From contig NZ_WTLH01000037.1 of assembly GCF_011421595.1 (NCBI RefSeq), positions 1-36,707 on the forward strand: a stretch of 36,707 nt of DNA, written 5' to 3'. Numbering within the stretch: the first letter of the stretch is position 1; each line of letters opens with the position of its first letter. Under the pieces are notes generated by a model. That model had not been told where the DNA came from. It searched no databases and saw only the letters and a program-made list of their open reading frames with translations. This document shows, piece by piece, positions 9,305-15,754 of the stretch. The translations under genes were made by a program, and so were the position numbers. This stretch comes from Streptomyces sp. YIM 98790 (lineage in GTDB: Bacteria; Actinomycetota; Actinomycetes; Streptomycetales; Streptomycetaceae).

Positions 9305-10133
9305 TCTCGTATTCCTCGATGTAGCGGGCGATGAAGGTGCTGGATTCCTCTTCCGAAAGCGCCAGCCTCTGGACCGACTCGTACAGCTCCGAGTAAAAGG
9401 CCACCTCACGGGCGGCTTCAATGGCCCGAGCGGTGCCAAAGCTTTCGACCAGGCCGATTGTTCCGCCCTCTGCAAGGTCCAGCAGGAAGAGGCTACCGGA
9501 CTGCATGCCGTGGTCATACGCGCTGAAAGGAACCACCTGAATCCTGATGCGAGGTTTCTCCTGGCATGAGAGCAATACCCGCAATTGCTGGGCCATCACC
9601 TTCTTCGAATGGGCAGGCCGGGCGAGCGCCGCCTCATCGATCACCGCCCGGTAGAACGGCGGCTCGCCTCTGCCGAACACCCGGACATGGCGCCTGACCC
9701 GCTCCGCCACCTTCTCCTCGATCTCCTCCTCCGAGTCACCGGGCAAGCCTTTACGGAACTGCGAGCGCGCGTAATCCTCCGTCTGCAACAAGCCGGGGAT
9801 CACGCCGCTGGTGAATGCGCGCAGCCGTACGGCTTCCGTCTCCTTGGCGACGACTTCCCGGGCGCCGGGTTCGATCAGCAGCGCCCGGGCCATCTCCAGC
9901 AGATGGGTGAACTCGCCGTGGGCGCCCAGCGCCTCGTCCAGCGCCGCCGCCACCGCGTCGGACGGCCGCTGCTTCCGGGTCTCGATCCGGGCGATATAGG
10001 ACTGGGGATAACCGATCGTCTCCGCCAGCTCCCGCTGGCTGAGCCCCAGCCTCTCGCGGTGCGCCTTGAGGCGCTTCACGATCATCGCATCCGGACCCAG
10101 TGCCGATCTGTCCACATGCTGTGCGTCCGCCAT
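9288..10133 (-). CDS. XRE-family helix-turn-helix protein with DUF5753 (Scr1-like)
   Basis: A 281-aa protein. The N-terminal Cro/C1-type helix-turn-helix (LGLSQRELAETIGYPQSYIARIE) is followed by KQRPS and the long DUF5753 effector domain, recognisable by SGVIPGLLQTEDYAR, FYRAVIDEAALARP, RIQVVPFSAYDHGMQSGSLFLLDL and the C-terminal EESSTFIARYIEEYE. The start is the ATG at 10133 (MADAQHVDR), with GGGAGAAGG six bases upstream; an earlier in-frame start at 10169 has no such site. It pairs with the overlapping DUF397 gene and is divergent from two small ORFs. Codon use is less GC-biased than the flanking genes, in keeping with an accessory module. Confidence 0.88.
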   Translation of the reverse strand: MADAQHVDRSALGPDAMIVKRLKAHRERLGLSQRELAETIGYPQSYIARIETRKQRPSDAVAAALDEALGAHGEFTHLLEMARALLIEPGAREVVAKETEAVRLRAFTSGVIPGLLQTEDYARSQFRKGLPGDSEEEIEEKVAERVRRHVRVFGRGEPPFYRAVIDEAALARPAHSKKVMAQQLRVLLSCQEKPRIRIQVVPFSAYDHGMQSGSLFLLDLAEGGTIGLVESFGTARAIEAAREVAFYSELYESVQRLALSEEESSTFIARYIEEYENEADS

Positions 10134-10275
10134 GCCGCGCCTTCTCCCGTTCGCACACCCGCTCGCCACCGCCCGACACCGGTATCGCCCCGGGCCGCAT
10201 CAACGGGCCGTGTCTCACCGATGGTTCACATAGGAATACCCGCCGTCAGCGGGTCCGGCCAACGGAGTGAATCCC

Positions 10276-10518
10276 TTGAACAACAGAGCGACGCCCCCAG
10301 AACTGTCCGAGGTGCTGGCCCGGCTCAACCGCCGGCTCAAAGACCTGGACATCTGCGACAGCGAGGTGACCTGCGTCGGCGGCGGCCTGATCTTCGTCCC
10401 GGCGCTGACACCGGGCGCCACCGCCCGGCTGGTCCGGCTGCTCGACCTGGCGACCGTCCGTATCGCGGTCTCCGCCCGGGTGGGCGAGGCCCTGCTCCTC
10501 CCCGACGCCGGGGACTGA
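10276..10518 (+). CDS. Small hypothetical protein
   Basis: An 80-aa acidic/neutral protein of unknown function, with no transmembrane segment and no family I recognise. A predicted helix (PPELSEVLARLNRRLKDLD) is followed by a strand-rich part (VTCVGGGLIFVPALTPG). I prefer the TTG at 10276 because GGAG lies eight bases upstream; an in-frame GTG at 10267 overlaps that site. It is divergent from the DUF5753 regulator across about 140 bp, and four bases separate its stop from the next small ORF, so the two probably form a unit. Confidence 0.6.
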   Translation: MNNRATPPELSEVLARLNRRLKDLDICDSEVTCVGGGLIFVPALTPGATARLVRLLDLATVRIAVSARVGEALLLPDAGD

Positions 10519-10522
10519 CGCC

Positions 10523-10747
10523 GTGCCGTGCCTGCATCTGGGCGGGCTGTCCCTGGACAGCGACGGCAACTCGCGCTGCGACGGCTGCCACCACGTCATC
10601 TACGCCGCCCACGTCATCGCCGCCACAAGTCAGCCCTCACCGCCCGTCGCGGCAAGCTCGGCAGAGTCCACCCCGTCGCCCGACGCGGAGGCCGAGGTCG
10701 TCAGGGAGTCCACGTGTACTGCTGTGCCCCGGGTGTCCGGAAGCTGA
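10523..10747 (+). CDS. Small hypothetical protein with CxxC-H motif
   Basis: A 74-aa protein of unknown function, starting at a GTG four bases after the preceding ORF. The first 35 residues look structured and contain a C-DG-CHH motif (RCDGCHHVIYAAH) that could bind a metal. The remainder is low-complexity and Ser/Pro/Glu-rich. Its last 47 bp overlap, on the opposite strand, the end of the gene at 10701-10997, so its C-terminus may not be original. The coding call rests on coupling to the upstream ORF. Confidence 0.5.
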   Translation: MPCLHLGGLSLDSDGNSRCDGCHHVIYAAHVIAATSQPSPPVAASSAESTPSPDAEAEVVRESTCTAVPRVSGS

Positions 10748-10997
10748 CGACCTGCGTCTCGGGAGTGGCCCGGATGGTGAACCACTCACGCCGGGGGCGG
10801 CTGAGGTCCAGCCACAGCCTGTGCGCCCGTTCGATCCCGGCCCAGAGATCGCGCGGCCCGGCCACGGCGACCTCCGCGCCGGGGCCGGGCCGACGGTCCC
10901 GGACCCGCACCACGGAGCTGTCGGCCGGGTCGAACAGCACGGTGGTGTGCGTACCGGCCGCCCCGTTCTCGTGGGTGCGAACAGTGCTTGCGGACAT
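10701..10997 (-). pseudogene. Possible remnant: C-terminal tail domain of an FxLD-type (PCMT-like) methyltransferase
   Basis: A 98-aa reading frame starting at the ATG at 10997 (MSASTVRTHENG). The pattern GPRDLWAGIERAHRLWLD followed by RP...W FTIRATPETQVV resembles the extreme C-terminus of streptomycete PCMT-like methyltransferases of FxLD/thiopeptide-type systems (GP..LW..vE.ay.wW...GRP....f.ltvTp.gQ.vw). The catalytic SAM-binding part is missing; upstream sequence in the same frame looks unrelated. It may be a truncated relic or a free-standing tail domain. I see no clear ribosome binding site. The similarity is from memory and needs a database search. Confidence 0.45.
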
Positions 10998-11107
10998 AAT
11001 CCGGACGACGACGGGGAATCCCCTCGTGGCCATGATCCCGTCGGCCGAGGTGGCAAGCTCGGCGGAGCTGACCGCGATGGTGACCGCGATGCGGGAGGGG
11101 ATGCGGA

Positions 11108-11617
11108 GTGATCGTCTGGCTGAACGGGACGTTCGGGGCGGGGAAGACCACGACGGCACGGGAACTGGCGGAGTTGCTGCCCGGCGCCCGTCTCTTCGAT
11201 CCGGAGATCGTCGGCTACATGCTGCGGCACTACATCACCGAGCCGGTCCACGACTTCCAGGACTGGCCCGCCTGGCGGGCACTCGTCCCGGCAACCGCCG
11301 TACAGCTCCTCAGGCACTACGGCGGTCCCCTGGTGGCTCCCATGACGCTGCTCCGGCGGGAGTACGCAGCCGAGATCTTCGGGAGCCTGGCCGCCGAAGG
11401 TGTACCGGTCCGGCACTTCCTGCTGCACGCGGACCACGACGAACTCGTCCGGCGGATCGAATCCGACACCGTCGAGACCGGGGCCCGGCAGTGGCGTCTC
11501 GACCACCTGACGCCCTACCGCGAGGCCCGGCCATGGCTGGACGCGGAGGCCGAGGTCATCGACACCACGTCCCTTCCGCCGGCCGAGGTGGCGAAACACC
11601 TCGCCACCCGCCTCTGA
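11108..11617 (+). CDS. TmrB-like P-loop ATP-binding protein
   Basis: A 169-aa protein with an N-terminal Walker A motif GTFGAGKT (residues 7-14) after MIVWLN. It shares a run of motifs with Bacillus TmrB, the tunicamycin-resistance ATP-binding protein: W-NG-FG-GKT, DPE-vGymLR, DFQdwPaWRA, APMT, the following REYAaEI, and HFlLhAd. TmrB-like proteins are thought to sequester or modify nucleoside antibiotics, but most homologues are uncharacterised small kinases. The start is the GTG at 11108 with GGGAGGGG seven bases upstream. It lies in the accessory patch with no antibiotic biosynthesis genes visible nearby. Confidence 0.82.
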   Translation: MIVWLNGTFGAGKTTTARELAELLPGARLFDPEIVGYMLRHYITEPVHDFQDWPAWRALVPATAVQLLRHYGGPLVAPMTLLRREYAAEIFGSLAAEGVPVRHFLLHADHDELVRRIESDTVETGARQWRLDHLTPYREARPWLDAEAEVIDTTSLPPAEVAKHLATRL

Positions 11618-11650
11618 CCGCACCCTCTGCGGCGCGCGGTGAGGGCCCCG

Positions 11651-11716
11651 CACCAGGTGTCCCACCAGGTCTCCCACCAGGTCTCCCACCGGGCTTCCCA
11701 CCAGGCTTCCCACCGG
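11651..11716. repeat. 12-bp tandem repeat downstream of the TmrB-like gene
   Basis: About five and a half head-to-tail copies of a 12-mer: CACCAGGTGTCC, CACCAGGTCTCC twice, CACCGGGCTTCC, CACCAGGCTTCC, then a partial copy. The array sits in the gap between the convergent TmrB-like and sigma-factor genes. Confidence 0.85.
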
Positions 11717-11806
11717 GCCGGCACCGCGATGACCACCTCCTCGGCGTCCCCGCCGTGGACATCGTCACGGTCTGACGGGACTCACGCGGCGCACGCCCGC
11801 CGCCGG

Positions 11807-12721
11807 TCAGTGGTGGGTGAGGGGCGTCCCGGTCCGGACGTGGGTGAGTTTGGCGGGGTTGCGGACGTAGTAGAGGCCGGTGATGCGGTCCTCCTCGACG
11901 CGGAGGGCCAGGACACCGTCGATCTCGCCGTCCAGGTGCAGAACAAGCGCCGGGCTGCCGTTGACCAGGGTGGGAACGCTGGTGATCCGGCCCGCGGTCC
12001 GGCCCAGCCCGCCCGCGAGGAAACGGACCACCTTCCCCGCGCCGACGATCGGCCGCGGCGCGGCCTGCCTGACCCCGCCCCCGTCGTTCAGCGCGACCAC
12101 ATCGGGCGCCAGCACGTCGAGCAGCCCCCGCACATCCCTGGTCTCGATCGCATTCCGCAACGCCTCCATGGCCGCCCGGGCCACCCGCGGGGAGACCACC
12201 CTGCGCGGGCGCCGGGCATCCACACGGCGGCGGGCGCGGGACGCGATCTGGCGGACGGCCGCGGGCTCCTTGTCCACGGCCGCCGCGATCTCCTCATAGC
12301 TGAACGCGAATGCCTCGCGCAGCACGAAGACGGCCCGCTCGGTCGGCGACAGCGTCTCCAGGACCAGCATGAACGCCATGGACACGCTCTCGGCGAGTTC
12401 GACGTCCTCGGCCACATCCGGCGCGGTGAGCAGCGGCTCGGGCAGCCAGGGGCCGACATACGCCTCCCGGCGGCGCCTGACCGCCCGCAGCCGGTTGAGC
12501 GCCTGCCGGGTGGTGATCCGGACCAGGTAGGCGCGCCGGTCGCGCACCCGCTCCAGATCGGCCTTCACCCACCGCAGCCAGGTCTCCTGGAGGACGTCCT
12601 CCGCGTCCGCCGCCGAGCCGAGCATCTCGTAGGCGACGGTGAAGAGCAGACTGCGGTGGGCGACGAAGGCGTCCGTCGCCGGGTCGGTGGTGTGGTCGCC
12701 GCCGGGCCCGCCCTCGTTCAT
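11807..12721 (-). CDS. ECF41-type RNA polymerase sigma factor (SigJ-like)
   Basis: A 304-aa extracytoplasmic-function sigma factor. Sigma region 2 is near residues 17-90 (ATDAFVAHRSLLFTVAYEMLG, DAEDVLQETWLRW) and region 4 near 125-180 (LSPTERAVFVLREAFAFSYEEIA). A SnoaL-like C-terminal extension follows, with the ECF41 hallmarks WLPEPLL, DGGG and NPAKL. In ECF41 the extension replaces a separate anti-sigma factor and tunes activity. Its ATG overlaps the stop of the upstream oxidoreductase (ATGA), the usual ECF41 arrangement with a carboxymuconolactone decarboxylase, oxidoreductase or epimerase partner. It probably autoregulates from the promoter at 13958-13985. Confidence 0.92.
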   Translation of the reverse strand: MNEGGPGGDHTTDPATDAFVAHRSLLFTVAYEMLGSAADAEDVLQETWLRWVKADLERVRDRRAYLVRITTRQALNRLRAVRRRREAYVGPWLPEPLLTAPDVAEDVELAESVSMAFMLVLETLSPTERAVFVLREAFAFSYEEIAAAVDKEPAAVRQIASRARRRVDARRPRRVVSPRVARAAMEALRNAIETRDVRGLLDVLAPDVVALNDGGGVRQAAPRPIVGAGKVVRFLAGGLGRTAGRITSVPTLVNGSPALVLHLDGEIDGVLALRVEEDRITGLYYVRNPAKLTHVRTGTPLTHH

Positions 12722-13923
12722 GGCCGGGCCGCCCGCCCGCTGTCCGCCGGTGCTCCGCCGTGCCGGGCCCGCAGCCGCTGCGGGCGCCCCGTGTCCTGGA
12801 ACTTCCAGGTGAACGATCCGGGCTTGCGTGCCTCGCCCGACAGGTGCCCGAGCAGGCCCTTGAAGGAACTCGACTTGATCGTCGCGGCCAGGCGGCCACC
12901 GATGCAGAGCCCTTTCGCGGTGTCGTCCCTGGCGGCGATCTGCACGGTGGCGGCGCGGCTGCCCACGGCGACGCAGTGGCCGAAGAACCCCACGGTGAGC
13001 GGCGCGGGCGGGGTGCCCGCGATCCGGCTGAGCACCGTGTCGGCGGCGTGCGCGCCGGTCGGCCCGGCGGCCTGGCAGCTCATCCGCAGCGGCAGGTCCG
13101 AGGGCGCCGCACAGTCCCCGGCCGCGACGATGTGCGCGTCGTCCACGCTGGTCAGTGTCTCATCGGTGCGCAGACGGCCCTGGGCGTCGGTGCTCAGCCC
13201 GCTGCGCGCGGCCAGGTCCGGCGCGGTGAATCCGGTGGTCCAGACGGTCACCTCGCTGGGCAGTTCCCGGCCGTCGGCGAGCGTAACGGCGTCCCCGGTC
13301 ACCGCCGTCACCTTTGCGCCGGGGCCGTCGAGCACCTTCACGCCGAGCCGGTGCAGCTGCCTGGCGACCGAGCGCCGGCCCCGGGGGTGCATGTCAGGGC
13401 CGAGCACCCCGCCGCAGGCCAGGGTCACGCTGCGGCCGTCCTCCGCCAGTTCGGCGGCGACCTCGATGCCCGTGGCGCCGCCGCCGACGACCGTCACCGG
13501 GGCCGCGGCGGGCGCGGCGTCGAGGACTGGCCGCAGCCGCCGCACCTCCTCCAGGGTGGCGACCGGGTAGGCGGACTCGGCTGCTCCGGGCACGCGGGGT
13601 GCGGCGCTGCCGCTGCCCGCCGCGTACACCAGGTAGGCGTAGCCGAGCGTGCCGCCGCCCGCCAGGGTCACGGTGCGCCCGGCGGCATCGATCCGGGCCG
13701 CGGAGTCCACGACCAGCCGGACGTCCTCGGCCAGCACGTCCCGGTATGCGACGACGGCGGTGTCGGCCCCGCGCACCATCTGGTAGAGGCGGATGCGGTG
13801 CACGAACACCGGGCGCGGGTTGATCAGGGTCACTGCCACGTCGTCGCGCTGCGTCAGGCGGTTGGCGGCCATGACGCCGGCGTATCCCCCGCCGATCACG
13901 ACGACTTCGGTCTTCCCGGTCAT
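12718..13923 (-). CDS. FAD/NAD(P)-dependent oxidoreductase, partner of the ECF41 sigma factor
   Basis: A 401-aa pyridine nucleotide-disulfide oxidoreductase of the type II NADH dehydrogenase/AIF-like group. The FAD-binding VVVIGGGYAGVMAANRL is at the N-terminus, the second Rossmann motif VTVVGGGATGIEVAAEL near residue 150, and the third FAD motif AHIVAAGDCAAP near 275. No redox-active CxxC pair or membrane anchor is evident. The start is the ATG at 13923, with AGGGAGAG about five bases upstream. It is the first gene of the two-gene ECF41 operon. Oxidoreductases of this kind are likely targets of their sigma factor; the substrate is unknown. Confidence 0.88.
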   Translation of the reverse strand: MTGKTEVVVIGGGYAGVMAANRLTQRDDVAVTLINPRPVFVHRIRLYQMVRGADTAVVAYRDVLAEDVRLVVDSAARIDAAGRTVTLAGGGTLGYAYLVYAAGSGSAAPRVPGAAESAYPVATLEEVRRLRPVLDAAPAAAPVTVVGGGATGIEVAAELAEDGRSVTLACGGVLGPDMHPRGRRSVARQLHRLGVKVLDGPGAKVTAVTGDAVTLADGRELPSEVTVWTTGFTAPDLAARSGLSTDAQGRLRTDETLTSVDDAHIVAAGDCAAPSDLPLRMSCQAAGPTGAHAADTVLSRIAGTPPAPLTVGFFGHCVAVGSRAATVQIAARDDTAKGLCIGGRLAATIKSSSFKGLLGHLSGEARKPGSFTWKFQDTGRPQRLRARHGGAPADSGRAARP

Positions 13924-13957
13924 GGTCTCTCCCTCTCTTCCGGGGGTTCGGCCACAG

Positions 13958-13985
13958 GACACCGGGGAGGGCGGCGTCCGTGACA
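13958..13985 (-). promoter_or_regulatory. Candidate ECF41 autoregulatory promoter
   Basis: Read on the minus strand, TGTCACG (13979-13985) matches the ECF41 -35 consensus TGTCACA at six of seven positions. It is followed after 17 bp by TGTC (13958-13961), close to the -10 CGTC. It lies about 35-62 bp before the oxidoreductase start. Confidence 0.55.
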
Positions 13986-13988
13986 GCC

Positions 13989-14004
13989 TGTGAGCCGGAT
14001 CACA
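13989..14004. promoter_or_regulatory. Perfect Crp-like palindrome
   Basis: TGTGAGCCGGATCACA matches TGTGA-N6-TCACA exactly. It sits 3 bp upstream of the ECF41-like -35 element and about 120 bp before the divergent membrane-protein gene, so it could serve either side. Confidence 0.6.
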
Positions 14005-14124
14005 CCGGCGGCGGACCGGCGGCGGACCCGGCGGCGGACCGGCGGCGGAGCAGGGGGAGCCGCAGGGGCAATGGTGGGGTTAGCCCCCGTGCGCATGGGG
14101 TGCCGGGTCTTTACCGTTGATGCC

Positions 14125-14508
14125 ATGAGTAGTCGTGACCCTGAGCTCAAGAAGGAACTTGACGCGACCGTGGAGACCCGTAAGGAGCTCGGGGACGCGT
14201 ATGAAACAGAGCTGATCGAAAGCTTCCTGGAGAAGCTGGAGGAGCGCATCGACGCCACCGTGGACAAGCGGGTGCGCCGCCAGCTCGCCGAGCAGCAGCT
14301 GCTCACCCGGGGCTCCCGGCGGTCCTCCGAACGGGAGGACGGCAGCGGCCACGGCCCCGGCCCGGCCTTCGCACTGGCCGTGCTCTCCCTGGTGCTGGCG
14401 ATCCCGCTCTCCGCGATCGGCGCGGTGAACCTGGGCCTGCCCGGCCTGCTGGTGGCCTGGGCCGGCATCGTCGGCGTCAACTACTTCTACTCGACCCTGC
14501 GGCACTAG
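14125..14508 (+). CDS. Conserved small integral membrane protein
   Basis: A 127-aa protein. The N-terminal cytoplasmic part is charged and probably helical (ELKKELDATVETRKELGDAY, then ETELIESFLEKLEERIDATVDKRVRR), followed by a flexible Ser/Gly segment and two hydrophobic helices at the C-terminus (about residues 76-97 and 103-120). This N-terminal motif occurs in many actinobacterial membrane proteins of unknown role. I start at the ATG at 14125 (MSSRDPELKK). No ribosome binding site is apparent just before it, so a leaderless transcript is possible. The longer open frame upstream is Gly/Arg repeat. Confidence 0.75.
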   Translation: MSSRDPELKKELDATVETRKELGDAYETELIESFLEKLEERIDATVDKRVRRQLAEQQLLTRGSRRSSEREDGSGHGPGPAFALAVLSLVLAIPLSAIGAVNLGLPGLLVAWAGIVGVNYFYSTLRH

Positions 14509-14576
14509 CGCCGGTCGCCGCAGCCACGGCCCGCCGCCCCGGGCGGTGGCGAGCCACGCGGACGATCTGCTGAGAT

Positions 14577-15473
14577 GTGTCCATGGCGGGGTCCCAGGCG
14601 TCGACACTCCGGCTCCGGGACGCGCTCCGGGACGCGGGGTTCGACGTGCGGTCGGTGGAGCGGTGCGGCGGCGGCGTGGTCGCCGTCGCGGGACTCGTCA
14701 CCCTGGCGGACGGCACACGGCTCTTCGCCAAGTGCCTCCCCGGCACGGAGCCCGGCGTTTTCGACGTCGAGGCCGCCGGGCTGGTCAGTCTCCGTGAGAC
14801 AGGGCACATCAGAACGCCGGACATCGTCCATGGGGAACCCCGGGTGCTGATACTGCGTCCCCAGCGCCCCCGCCGCGACGATCCGCGCTTCTGGGCCGAC
14901 CTCGGCGCCTCGGTCGCCGCCCTCCACACCGGTACGGTCGGCGAGCGGTTCGGGTGGCACCGCCAGGGCTGGCTCGGCCGGATGCGGCAGGACAACACCT
15001 GGCACGGGGACGGGCACGCGTTCTTCGCCGAGCGACGCCTGCTGCGGTGGCTGGGCGAGCCCCTGGTGGAGGCCGCCCTCGACGCGGCGGACCGCCGGGC
15101 GCTGGAGGCGCTGTGCGCGGCGCTGCCCGACCTCGTCCCCGCCCAGCCGCCGTGCCTGACCCACGGCGACCTGTGGGCGGAGAACATCCTCGCCGACGAG
15201 GACGGCGCCCCCGTGCTCATCGACCCCGCCGTCTCCTGCACCTGGGCCGAGGTGGACCTGAGCATGCTCTGGTGCTCTCCGCGGCCCCCGGTGTCCGAGC
15301 ACTTCTTCGCCGCCTATGCGGAGCGCGCGCCGCTCCTGGACGGCTGGCGGGAGCGCATGCCCCTGCTGCATCTGCGGGAAGTGCTCAGCACGATCGCCCA
15401 CGGGGACGACGACTGGGGCGCGGCGGATTACGTGCGCCGGACCGTCGCTCCGTTCCGGAAGCGCCGCCGTTGA
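14577..15473 (+). CDS. Fructosamine/ketosamine-3-kinase family protein
   Basis: A 298-aa cytosolic kinase-like protein of the fructosamine-kinase (YniA/F3K) family, which phosphorylates sugar amines bound to proteins or free amino acids and so helps deglycation. Visible features are the ATP-lysine region GTRLFAKCLPG, the EAAGLVSLRE helix, the catalytic loop LTHGDLWAENILA (catalytic Asp) and IDPAVSCTWAEVDLSM, which corresponds to the family's DPA..yG..E.DlaM block. The start is a GTG at 14577; an ATG two codons later is equally possible. It is followed by inverted repeats and converges on cystathionine beta-synthase. Confidence 0.85.
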   Translation: MSMAGSQASTLRLRDALRDAGFDVRSVERCGGGVVAVAGLVTLADGTRLFAKCLPGTEPGVFDVEAAGLVSLRETGHIRTPDIVHGEPRVLILRPQRPRRDDPRFWADLGASVAALHTGTVGERFGWHRQGWLGRMRQDNTWHGDGHAFFAERRLLRWLGEPLVEAALDAADRRALEALCAALPDLVPAQPPCLTHGDLWAENILADEDGAPVLIDPAVSCTWAEVDLSMLWCSPRPPVSEHFFAAYAERAPLLDGWRERMPLLHLREVLSTIAHGDDDWGAADYVRRTVAPFRKRRR

Positions 15474-15496
15474 CGGCGCCGTGACAAGAATCAGGC

Positions 15497-15549
15497 GGGG
15501 ACCGCCGCACCCCGGCGTGGTGGCCAGGGGCGGGACGACGGCGGTCCCC
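15497..15549 (+). terminator. Inverted repeat downstream of the fructosamine-kinase-like gene
   Basis: GGGGACCGCCG (15497-15507) pairs perfectly with CGGCGGTCCCC (15539-15549) across a 31-nt spacer. It overlaps a second palindrome GTCCCCGCGGGGAC (15544-15557). A long GC stem without a U-tract is common at streptomycete gene ends. Confidence 0.45.
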
Positions 15550-15711
15550 GCGGGGACGGCGGCGGCCCGGGTCGATGGCCGTGCCGCTCGTCCAGGCGTC
15601 CATGGAGGTCCGGGAGCCGCTCCGGAGGTCCTTGGCGCCGACAACAGAAACTCTGCCCGAGGGGTGTTAAGGCCGGATTGCCGCACCGTGACGGGTCGGG
15701 ATCAATCGCGC

Positions 15712-15736
15712 GGCCCGCCCGGCGGCAGGGCGGGCC
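15712..15736 (-). terminator. Terminator hairpin of cystathionine beta-synthase gene
   Basis: GGCCCGCCC and GGGCGGGCC form a perfect 9-bp stem with a 7-nt loop, 18 bp beyond the CBS stop codon. No U-tract follows. The spacer between this hairpin and 15549 holds no gene that I can support. Confidence 0.6.
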
Positions 15737-15754
15737 GGGGCACGGCGTGGCGGG

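Noticed and set aside
10650..11600. Short shared sequence GACGCGGAGGCCGAGGTC near 10682 and near 11540, suggesting duplication of the TmrB-like 3' end
   Set aside because: Only 18 bp match and the flanks diverge at once. In DNA of this GC content and codon bias, Asp-Ala-Glu-Ala-Glu-Val coding runs can arise by chance.
11639..13570. 643-codon plus-strand ORF starting in the 12-bp repeat with His-Gln-Val-Ser repeats
   Set aside because: It is antisense to the ECF41 sigma factor and oxidoreductase, both strongly supported; the repeat peptide simply reflects the DNA repeat.
12718..13923. A second type II NADH dehydrogenase
   Set aside because: The fold is similar, but the protein lacks ndh-specific quinone and C-terminal membrane regions; its pairing with ECF41 fits a generic oxidoreductase better.
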